From: a virus
Length of the DNA: 34,964 nucleotides
Strand: one strand, 5' to 3'
Virus record (IMG/VR): IMGVR_UViG_3300031857_000673
Coordinates: 1-34,964 of that record
Of this stretch, positions 26,797 through 34,964 are shown piece by piece. The position numbers and the translations under genes were made by a program. The number at the start of each line of letters is the position of its first letter. Position 1 is the stretch's first letter. The notes under the pieces were generated by a model, which was not told where the DNA came from, did no database searches, and saw only the letters and a list, made by a program, of their open reading frames with translations.

Positions 26797-27530
26797 ATGT
26801 ACACACCTAATGAACTATCAAAGATGGTCTTTTTTGACCTAGAAACCGCACCGGAATTTGAATCACTAGATTCTCTCGCGATTCATAAACCCAAGATGGC
26901 TGAGCTCTGGTCAAAGCGTTGTGAATACCTACGCTCTAGATTTGAGGAGAACAAGGACCTTACTGACGAGGAACTTTACACGACAAAAGCTGCCTTGACT
27001 CCCGAGTTTGCACGTATCGTTTGTGCGTCATTCGGTCGAGTGGGTTATAAAGATGGAGAGGCGTCAGTCATCATCAAAAGTTATAGCTCAACTTCTGAAT
27101 CTGAAATACTTGACGGTATTGAAAAAGTCTTTACTAATTTCGCAACAATGAAATTTGTAGGACACAACATCAAGCGATTTGATGTGCCGATGATGTGTAA
27201 GAGACTCTTAATCAACAGTCGATCTCTACCGAAAGGGCTACAGATTCAAAACCTAAAACCTTGGGAGATGCCATTCATCGATACTTCAGAGTTATGGAGT
27301 TTTGGCGCTTGGCAAGAAAGCTTTGCTTCCCTTGAGTTACTCGTAACATCAATCGGTCTTGATACTCCAAAGAGCGATATTCGAGGAGAAGAAGTAGGTC
27401 GAGTTTTTTGGGAAGAAATGAATGTTCAACGAATCACGGAATACTGTCAACGCGATGTGCTGGCAACAATTCAAGCTCTTTTAAAACTTTCCGGTCAACC
27501 GGTAGTAGAAGAGTTTGAATTACAAGCATA

Positions 27531-27531
<1 letters not shown>
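26797..27531 (+). CDS. 3'-5' exonuclease, PolB-type DEDDy family
   Basis: 244 aa. The three exonuclease motifs are present: FFDLET with D14 and E16 (Exo I), GHNIKRFDVPMM with D129 (Exo II), and ITEYCQRDVLAT with Y216 and D220 (Exo III, Y-x3-D, the DEDDy form). This fits the predicted 3'-5' exonucleases related to DNA polymerase B proofreading domains, here as a stand-alone protein with no polymerase domain. A role in repair, single-strand end trimming or host DNA breakdown is likely. The stop overlaps the next ATG by one base (TAATG), so the two nucleases are probably made together. Confidence 0.85.
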
Positions 27532-29899
<2,368 letters not shown>

Positions 29900-29908
29900 G
29901 ATAAATAA
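29900..29908 (+). promoter_or_regulatory. GATAAATAA box after groEL
   Basis: GATAAATAAAC starts right after the groEL stop codon. It matches the 9-mer at three other intergenic sites, but the groEL terminator hairpin lies between it and the next gene. A promoter function here is therefore doubtful. Confidence 0.2.
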
Positions 29909-29923
29909 ACAAGGTTTAATAAG

Positions 29924-29952
29924 AAAGGAGATAGCTAAACTATCTCCTTTTT
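29924..29952 (+). terminator. rho-independent terminator after groEL
   Basis: AAAGGAGATAG (29924-29934) and CTATCTCCTTT (29940-29950) form a perfect 11-bp stem with a 5-base CTAAA loop, followed by TT; the right arm and tail together give five T's in a row. It lies 25 bases after the groEL stop codon and ends the uvdE-groEL operon. Confidence 0.85.
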
Positions 29953-30000
29953 GTCTAAAACTATTTTAACTACCTGTGTATAAGCTTTAAAAATAAAAAA

Positions 30001-31158
30001 ATGTCAAACCAAGACCCATTTAAAATTACCGGAAAATACAACACTTCCGTAAAACTAACAGACGATGACAAGAAGAGTGGAGTAAAAATATTTTGCCATG
30101 AACCGTATGCTCAAGAGCTATATGATGCAATGGTCAAGTATGAAAAATCAAACTCTAGAATTTCAAAGGACCTTCAAGAAGGAGCCGTCTGTAAAGTAAT
30201 AGCAAAAACCATCTCATACGACGATAAGACTATCTATGCAGAAGATATTTCTTCTAGCATGCCAGTCGCGATTCCATTTAGAGAATTCTCAAAGGACATG
30301 AGCGCTCTTGCAAACGGAGAAGACCGTGAGTTTTTTGTGATGATTTACAAGTCTACAAAGTTTGGTGAAAACTTCGGGTCAGAGAAGAAAGCCCTTTCAA
30401 TATCCTATAAGCAAGAGCTATTTGATCACTTGAATGAGGATCAGTGGTTTGACGTTACAATCACAAAGCTAATTAAAGGAGGATACCTTGCTCTCTACAA
30501 GAAAGAGATCGAATGTTTTATTCCAGGTTCACACGCAGCAGCCAATATCATTCATAACTTTAATGACATGCTGAATAAGACACTGACTGTCATGGTAGAT
30601 AACTATGATCAAGCAAATGACCTATTCATCCTTTCATACAAGAAGTACGTCACTCAATCGATGCCTACTATGATTGAGAATCTAGAGTTCAATAGAGAAT
30701 ATACTGGTGTACTAACCAGTAAACCTTATGACTTTGGAGTCTTTGTTGAGATTGACGGTTACTTCACAGGTCTTATACATCAGTCTGAATTTGAAGACTA
30801 TGAGATCACTAAGAGAACCTTGAAAACGGGAGACACTCTTCCTGTTTACGTTAAAGATATCACTACAAAAGGTTCGCAGTTTAGAATCGTTCTTACTCTT
30901 AAGTCTGACAACGTTAATTCTGAAAAATTAGCTTGGCAGAACCTAAAAGAGAAGACTCAAAATAAGTGTTTCCCATACGACGTCAATTCTAAAAAGAATT
31001 CCATTTCTATTGAGATTGACGGTGAAAACTTTGAAGTGTCTCTAAAGCGTAGAGACTTGGACAAGAACCTAAGTCGATACCCATTCGTTAAGGTTTCTAA
31101 GGTAGATTTGATCAATAAGAGCCTAAAATTTGAGTTCGTTGAAGAATCTTCAAATTAA
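30001..31158 (+). CDS. S1-domain RNA-binding protein (ribosomal protein bS1-like)
   Basis: 385 aa with three S1/OB-fold repeats. The first, about residues 57-136, is degenerate. The second, about 147-215, contains WFDVTITKLIKGGYLALYK and ECFIPGSHA. The third, about 230-300, is the most canonical: REYTGVLTSKPYDFGVFVEI followed by GLIHQSEF. A C-terminal region of 80 residues is not recognised. Bacterial bS1 has four to six repeats and binds A/U-rich leaders to bring mRNA to the ribosome; phage homologues are known in metagenomic viruses. Here it has its own leader of nearly pure A (aaaaataaaaaaATG) and lies between the groEL terminator and the RNR genes. Roles in translation, RNA protection or RNA polymerase regulation are all possible. 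Confidence 0.85.
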   Translation: MSNQDPFKITGKYNTSVKLTDDDKKSGVKIFCHEPYAQELYDAMVKYEKSNSRISKDLQEGAVCKVIAKTISYDDKTIYAEDISSSMPVAIPFREFSKDMSALANGEDREFFVMIYKSTKFGENFGSEKKALSISYKQELFDHLNEDQWFDVTITKLIKGGYLALYKKEIECFIPGSHAAANIIHNFNDMLNKTLTVMVDNYDQANDLFILSYKKYVTQSMPTMIENLEFNREYTGVLTSKPYDFGVFVEIDGYFTGLIHQSEFEDYEITKRTLKTGDTLPVYVKDITTKGSQFRIVLTLKSDNVNSEKLAWQNLKEKTQNKCFPYDVNSKKNSISIEIDGENFEVSLKRRDLDKNLSRYPFVKVSKVDLINKSLKFEFVEESSN

Positions 31159-31307
31159 TTTTACAAGGATGGCTCTCATCAATTCTTGACCTGATAAATA
31201 AATTAGAATCTTAAACGATTTAATCTGGATTAAGCATACAAATAAAAAAATCTAACAATTAGCGATGCTGATAGTATAGCCTCGCTGTCTAAAAAAACAA
31301 GAAGAAA
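31159..31307 (+). promoter_or_regulatory. nrd upstream region with AT box and imperfect hairpin
   Basis: This 149-bp gap holds GATAAATAA at 31193-31201 and an imperfect hairpin at 31261-31286 (AGCGA-t-GCT paired with AGC-c-TCGCT around an 8-base loop). An A-rich, AAGAAG-containing leader follows, directly before the nrdB ATG. No NrdR box pair or known riboswitch was recognised. It probably contains the nrd promoter, but I cannot fix the start point. Confidence 0.4.
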
Positions 31308-32315
31308 ATGGCAAACTCACTCTTTACTGAACGCGTAGAATACAAACCATTCGAATACCCTATCTATTACACTGAAGGCTGGTTAAAGCAAGCTCAAGCC
31401 TTTTGGCTTCACACTGAGATCTCAATGCAGGGAGACATTAAGGACTGGAATGAGCACTTGAGTAAAGCTGAAAAGAATCTAGTAGGTAATATCCTTTTGG
31501 GGTTTGCTCAGACTGAGTGTGCAGTCTCAGACTATTGGACTGGAATGGTATCTAAGTGGTTTCCTAAGCATGAAATAAAGCAGATGGCCATGATCTTCGG
31601 TTCTCAAGAAACCATACACGCGACCGCTTATTCATATTTGAATGAATCACTAGGTTTGGAAGATTTTAAAGCATTTTTACATGAGCCAGCAATCGCTCAA
31701 AAATTTGAATACTTACTAGAGACGAATTACGATTACTCATACACTGATCTTGCTGAATCATCAGATGCCCGTAGAGACGTTGCTCGCTCTCTTGCTATAT
31801 TTTCCGCATTTGCTGAAGGAGTATCCCTCTACTCATCCTTTGCTGTTCTCTATTCTTTTCAAATGCGTAATCTCTTAAAAGGAATAGGCCAGCAAATGAA
31901 ATGGTCAGTTCGCGATGAGTCTTTACACTCTAAGATGGGATGTCAATTATTTAGACACATGTGCGAAGAATATCCAGAACTAAAAGAAGCGGTTCGATCT
32001 CAAGTTGAAGAGGCCGCTGCTATCATGGTAGAGATGGAGTTGACATTTATCGATAAGATGTTTGAGATGGGAGATCTTGAGAACCTAAAATCCAACGATC
32101 TTAAGGAATTCATCAAGAAGAGAGCTAATGAGAAACTTAATGAGTTAGGTTATGAGTCAATATTTAATTATGACGAATATCTAGCTTCTGAACTTGACTG
32201 GTTTTATCATCTTACTGGAGGACACACTCACACAGATTTCTTTGCGATCCGACCTACTGATTATGCAAAGGCTGGCGAAAACGAAGATTGGGACGAAGAC
32301 TCACTTTTTAGTTAA
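31308..32315 (+). CDS. nrdB: class Ia ribonucleotide reductase small subunit (R2)
   Basis: 335 aa; generates the tyrosyl radical for reduction of ribonucleotides. All dimetal ligands are visible: D43 (FWLHTEISMQGD), E101 and H104 (GSQETIHATAY), E170 (FSAFAEGVSLYSSF), E204 and H207 (VRDESLHSKMG). The radical tyrosine is kept at Y108, exactly four residues after the His, as in E. coli Y122, so this is not a tyrosine-less class Ic enzyme. The acidic C-terminus (ENEDWDEDSLFS) is probably the peptide that docks onto NrdA. No ATP-cone is attached. The stop TAA overlaps the next small ORF's ATG (TAATG). Confidence 0.96.
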   Translation: MANSLFTERVEYKPFEYPIYYTEGWLKQAQAFWLHTEISMQGDIKDWNEHLSKAEKNLVGNILLGFAQTECAVSDYWTGMVSKWFPKHEIKQMAMIFGSQETIHATAYSYLNESLGLEDFKAFLHEPAIAQKFEYLLETNYDYSYTDLAESSDARRDVARSLAIFSAFAEGVSLYSSFAVLYSFQMRNLLKGIGQQMKWSVRDESLHSKMGCQLFRHMCEEYPELKEAVRSQVEEAAAIMVEMELTFIDKMFEMGDLENLKSNDLKEFIKKRANEKLNELGYESIFNYDEYLASELDWFYHLTGGHTHTDFFAIRPTDYAKAGENEDWDEDSLFS

Positions 32316-32524
32316 TGGAAAAATCAGTATTACAACTATGGGAAGAGTATTGCGAGTCGGCTCATGCCAAGAGCATAGATTCTCCCTACATCATCGTCAG
32401 TGAAGAGTTATCAAAAAAAATAAGAGAGATAAATGGAAGAATTAGAAAAAGAGATAGAAGTTTGCTTGGGAGTGGGCACAAATCAAATATTTCCCGAGAT
32501 CATAAAGATCAAAGTACCAATTAA
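32315..32524 (+). CDS. small ORF between nrdB and nrdA, 69 aa
   Basis: The ATG overlaps the nrdB stop by one base, which favours translational coupling. The first 43 residues (MEKSVLQLWEEYCESAHAKS, then IIVSEELSKKIREI) look like a real helical protein. The last 26 are basic and polar (RKRDRSLLGSGHKSNISRD) and overlap a second small ORF in another frame. Function unknown. It could be a truncated or shortened RNR accessory protein. Confidence 0.6.
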   Translation: MEKSVLQLWEEYCESAHAKSIDSPYIIVSEELSKKIREINGRIRKRDRSLLGSGHKSNISRDHKDQSTN

Positions 32525-32579
32525 CTTTAATCCGGATCACGCTTGGGAAAGAGTAGAAGAAGAATCAAATAAACAATAA
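32433..32579 (+). CDS. small ORF immediately upstream of nrdA, 48 aa
   Basis: This frame starts with ATG at 32433, preceded by AAGAGAG with a 4-base gap, one of the few Shine-Dalgarno-like sequences here. It ends with TAA two bases before the nrdA ATG. The product begins MEELEKEIEVCLGVG and ends NPDHAWERVEEESNKQ: acidic, with one cysteine. It overlaps the preceding ORF by 92 bases in a different frame. The tight spacing to nrdA suggests a genuine coupled gene. Function unknown. Confidence 0.55.
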   Translation: MEELEKEIEVCLGVGTNQIFPEIIKIKVPINFNPDHAWERVEEESNKQ

Positions 32580-32581
32580 AA

Positions 32582-34387
32582 ATGGAAGAGACTGAAATAA
32601 ATCACGGAGCAGAACATGGATGGGAAGTCGGAGTTCATTTTCCAGTATGGGCAAACACTGAAGTCTATGTCAAAACTGTATCTAAAGGCTACTTATTAGA
32701 GGGTGAAACACCAAAGGACTCTTATTGGAGAGTGGCAAGCGCAGTAGCTAAAAGACTTAAACGACCTGAACTTGCTTCTAAGTTCTTTGATTATATGTGG
32801 CGCGGCTGGCTAAACTTAGCTACTCCAGTTTTTTCAAACACTGGAACTGAAAGAGGTTTACCTATTTCATGTTTTGGAATCGACGTTGCCGATTCTATCG
32901 CAGACATTGGAGGCAAAAACCTAGAGCTAATGCTCCTTGCTAAGCACGGCGGAGGAGTCGGAATTGGAATCAATCAAGTTCGACCTGCAGGTTCAACTAT
33001 ATCTCAAAACGGAACTTCTGATGGAGTCGTTCCTTTTTGTAAGATCTATGATTCATCAGTCTTGGCTACCAATCAAGGAAATGTTCGTAGGGGAGCAGCG
33101 TCAGTAAACATAGACATTGAGCATGGAGACTTTTGGGACTGGCTAGAGATCAGGGAGCCTAAAGGAGAGATCAATCGCCAGTGTCTAAACTTACACCAAT
33201 GTGTAGTAGTCTCAGACGATTTCATGCAAAAACTAGAGCATGGCGACAAGGAAGCGCGTCGACGTTGGACTGCTGTGATCAGAAAAAGAAAGGCCACTGG
33301 CGAACCTTACATCATGTACAAAGGAAACGTTAATCGTCAAAGTCCAGAAGCATACAAAAAGAACGGTCTTAAAGTGTATATGACCAATATTTGTTCGGAG
33401 ATCACCTTGCATACTGATGAGAACCATTCATTCGTTTGCTGTCTTTCTTCGCTAAACCTTGCAAAATATGAGGAGTGGAAGGATACTGACTTGATCTATA
33501 CTGCTACTTGGTTTTTGGATGGAGTCCTAGAAGAGTTTATTCATCGTTCTAAATACATGAGAGGTTTTGAAAACTCAGTACGTTCAGCAGAAAAGGGTAG
33601 AGCTTTAGGTTTGGGAGTATTGGGCTGGCACACTTATTTACAAAACAAAAATATTCCATTCGATTCCCTAACTGCTCAGTTTGAGACTCGAAAGATATTC
33701 TCACAACTTAAGATTGAGAGCGAGAGAGCGAGTCGAGACCTTGCTAAAGAGTTCGGCGAGCCGTTATGGTGTGTTGGTACTGGAATGAGAAACTCTCACC
33801 TTAGAGCCATTGCTCCTACTGTTTCTAACTCTAAATTAGCAGGAAATGTTTCAGCTGGAATTGAGCCATGGGCAGCAAACGTATTCACTGAACAGACAGC
33901 TAAAGGTACATTCATTCGTAAAAATCCTTCGCTAGAGAAAGTACTAGACAAGATCGGTCATAATACTAAAGAGGTTTGGGATCAGATATTAGCAGACGGT
34001 GGATCAGTTCAAGGACTCGATTTTATGGATAACTATCGAGTAAAATTAGGAGAAGTTAGCTTTCCTATAACTTTAACTAAGTGGTCAAAGCTTCCTGATG
34101 TAGAGCAAGCCAATTATCTCCCTCTTAAGGAGGTTTACTTGACCTTCAAGGAGATAAATCAGTTAGAATTAGTAAGACAGGCTGGAGTTCGTCAACAGTA
34201 CATCGATCAAGCAGTCTCTCTAAACCTGGCCTTTCCTAGTGAAGCTGAACCTAAGTTTATCAATCAAGTTCACCTAGAAGCCTATAATGCTGGAATCAAG
34301 ACTTTATATTACATGAGAACTGAGTCTGTTTTAAGAGGAGACATCGCGACTAGGGCAATGACAGATTGCCTAGCATGCGACGGATAA
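32582..34387 (+). CDS. nrdA: class I ribonucleotide reductase large subunit (R1), ATP-cone absent
   Basis: 601 aa. The active site is complete: C97 (LPISCFGI), the thiyl-radical C271 with N269 and E273 (TNICSEI), C286 (FVCCLSSLNLA) as partner of C97, the radical-transfer tyrosines Y576 and Y577 (KTLYYMRT), and the C-terminal redox pair C596-x2-C599 (DCLACDG). The sequence begins almost directly with the helical domain; the roughly 90-residue N-terminal ATP-cone that lets dATP shut off most class Ia enzymes is absent, as in NrdE. The enzyme is therefore probably insensitive to dATP feedback. With NrdB it makes deoxynucleotides for phage DNA. No intein or intron was seen. Confidence 0.96.
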   Translation: MEETEINHGAEHGWEVGVHFPVWANTEVYVKTVSKGYLLEGETPKDSYWRVASAVAKRLKRPELASKFFDYMWRGWLNLATPVFSNTGTERGLPISCFGIDVADSIADIGGKNLELMLLAKHGGGVGIGINQVRPAGSTISQNGTSDGVVPFCKIYDSSVLATNQGNVRRGAASVNIDIEHGDFWDWLEIREPKGEINRQCLNLHQCVVVSDDFMQKLEHGDKEARRRWTAVIRKRKATGEPYIMYKGNVNRQSPEAYKKNGLKVYMTNICSEITLHTDENHSFVCCLSSLNLAKYEEWKDTDLIYTATWFLDGVLEEFIHRSKYMRGFENSVRSAEKGRALGLGVLGWHTYLQNKNIPFDSLTAQFETRKIFSQLKIESERASRDLAKEFGEPLWCVGTGMRNSHLRAIAPTVSNSKLAGNVSAGIEPWAANVFTEQTAKGTFIRKNPSLEKVLDKIGHNTKEVWDQILADGGSVQGLDFMDNYRVKLGEVSFPITLTKWSKLPDVEQANYLPLKEVYLTFKEINQLELVRQAGVRQQYIDQAVSLNLAFPSEAEPKFINQVHLEAYNAGIKTLYYMRTESVLRGDIATRAMTDCLACDG

Positions 34388-34391
34388 ATAA
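34383..34391 (+). promoter_or_regulatory. GATAAATAA box overlapping the nrdA stop
   Basis: GATAAATAAAG overlaps the nrdA stop codon and ends a few bases before the next ATG (34398). It is one of four exact GATAAATAA copies noticed at gene ends or in gaps. If a promoter, it would produce an almost leaderless transcript for the following gene. Confidence 0.3.
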
Positions 34392-34397
34392 AGATAT

Positions 34398-34622
34398 ATG
34401 AAATACATCATGACATACACAGAATTATTTGAAGACGTTAGAAAGGTCGGAAACAGATATTGTGTGTATATCGATGATAAGGTATTAAAAAAGAACAAGA
34501 AGCCTGGTGAGAGACTTGGAGCTACTCGTAAGACCAAATCTGGAAAGATTAAAATGAAGAGTGCTGCATGTCATCCGACTCGTAAAAAAGCCAATAATCA
34601 CATGGCAGCCGTAATGCAATAA
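34398..34622 (+). CDS. small basic protein, possibly capsid-targeted
   Basis: 74 aa, very rich in lysine and arginine (KKNKKPGERLG, TRKTKSGKIKMK, PTRKKANNH). The start may be 34398 (MKYIMTYTELFE) or 34410 (MTYTELFE). Either N-terminus resembles the T4 internal-protein leader MKTYQEFIAE, which directs proteins into the prohead and is cut after the Glu. A small basic, DNA-binding-like protein would suit packaging with the genome. This is inference from a short similarity. A general nucleic-acid-binding role is the alternative. Confidence 0.65.
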   Translation: MKYIMTYTELFEDVRKVGNRYCVYIDDKVLKKNKKPGERLGATRKTKSGKIKMKSAACHPTRKKANNHMAAVMQ

Positions 34623-34625
34623 GAT

Positions 34626-34964
34626 ATGATACTAAATGACTTTAACCAATTCGTAAATGAGGCCAACTCAGCCGACTCTTGTCCAAGAGCAGCAAAAGAT
34701 TTAAAGCTAAATACTAAAAATCGTAATCATGCGATCAAAGCTGAACACATCGAGTACGGTCCACTAAACCTTTCTGATGAGGGATATTGGGAGCACATCG
34801 CTGAACACTGGAAGACCACAGTAAAAGTTGCTAAGAAATCAACTTGTGGAAATTGTGCCGCCTTTGACGTCTCACCTAGAATGGATAAATGTATGCCTGG
34901 AAAGCTAGAAGATAAAGACGGTAGGCTTGGGTATTGTTGGATGCATGACTTCAAATGTCACTCA
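34626..34964 (+). CDS. cysteine-rich protein, HiPIP-like Cys pattern (3' end outside window)
   Basis: The frame is open from ATG 34626 to the window end (113 residues). The N-terminus MILNDFNQFVNEA resembles the T4 capsid-targeting leader MKTYQEFIAEA. Residues 74-104 hold C74-G-N-C77, C89 within KCMPGKLED, and C104 in GYCWMH, a C-x2-C-x11-C-x14-C arrangement. It recalls the [4Fe-4S] high-potential iron-sulphur proteins (C-x2-C-x14-C-x13-C with nearby PGKL and a C-x-x-W). A fifth Cys is at 111. It could bind Fe-S or zinc. It starts 3 bases after the preceding stop, so the two are probably an operon. Confidence 0.65.
   Translation, partial: MILNDFNQFVNEANSADSCPRAAKDLKLNTKNRNHAIKAEHIEYGPLNLSDEGYWEHIAEHWKTTVKVAKKSTCGNCAAFDVSPRMDKCMPGKLEDKDGRLGYCWMHDFKCHS

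Noticed and set aside
31139-31153. Palindrome TTGAAGAATCTTCAA as terminator of the S1-like gene
   Set aside because: It lies within the last codons, has a 1-base centre and no T-run; probably a chance palindrome.
32411-32432. Programmed frameshift at the A8 run joining the two small nrd ORFs
   Set aside because: The frame of the 48-aa ORF has a TAA directly before its ATG (32430-32432), so a shift at the A-run would not produce a fusion.
32582-34387. Intein or intron in nrdA
   Set aside because: All catalytic segments are contiguous, with no insertion at the usual active-site positions.

Overview
The window is a piece of a large tailed-phage genome with a contractile, T4-type tail (myovirus). 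The evidence is: (i) a roughly 23 kb block of very large virion and baseplate/fibre genes, nearly all on the minus strand, ending in a homologue of the T4 late sigma factor gp55; (ii) a RuvC-like resolvase; and (iii) a plus-strand block of phage replication and metabolism genes (UV-damage endonuclease, nucleases, GroEL, an S1-like protein, class I ribonucleotide reductase). No tRNA, integrase, IS element or CRISPR array was found. The DNA is AT-rich. Most starts are preceded by A-rich leaders and not by a strong Shine-Dalgarno sequence, a pattern typical of Bacteroidota, so a Bacteroidota host is a reasonable but unproven inference.

Layout. 1-2888 (minus): a gp15-like tail-sheath stabiliser (cut by the window edge) and a 714-aa virion protein with a LamG/concanavalin-like end. 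2983-3783 (plus): one isolated unknown gene inside the structural block. 3780-22624 (minus): a small virion protein, a collagen-plus-propeller tail fibre, giant structural proteins of 1737 and 1192 aa, a 700-aa coiled-coil protein, a 318-aa fibre-like protein and a 1022-aa baseplate-wedge (gp7/gpI-like) protein. 22666-23734 (minus): gp55-like late sigma and RuvC-like resolvase. 23735-23979: a 245-bp divergent control region with tandem and inverted repeats. 23980-29899 (plus): a tightly overlapping operon of uvdE, three conserved phage genes of unknown role (one with a methyltransferase-like fold), a small membrane protein, a DEDDy exonuclease, a PD-(D/E)XK nuclease and groEL, closed by a hairpin terminator. 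30001-31158: an S1-domain protein. 31308-34387: nrdB, two small overlapping ORFs, nrdA. 34398-34964: two small proteins that may carry capsid-targeting N-termini; the second (cut by the window edge) has a HiPIP-like cysteine pattern.

How the genes fit together. The plus-strand operons would supply dNTPs (NrdA/NrdB), DNA repair and processing (UvdE, exonuclease, PD-(D/E)XK nuclease), protein folding for the giant virion proteins (GroEL) and possibly translation control (S1-like). The minus-strand genes build the tail and baseplate. The gp55-like factor probably directs RNA polymerase to AT-rich late promoters, and a recurring TAATAAATAA-like sequence a short distance upstream of several structural genes is the best candidate for them. 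The least expected observations are the GC-rich uvdE island at the strand switch, the pairing of an S1-like protein with A-rich leaders, and the two possible capsid-packaged small proteins at the right end.
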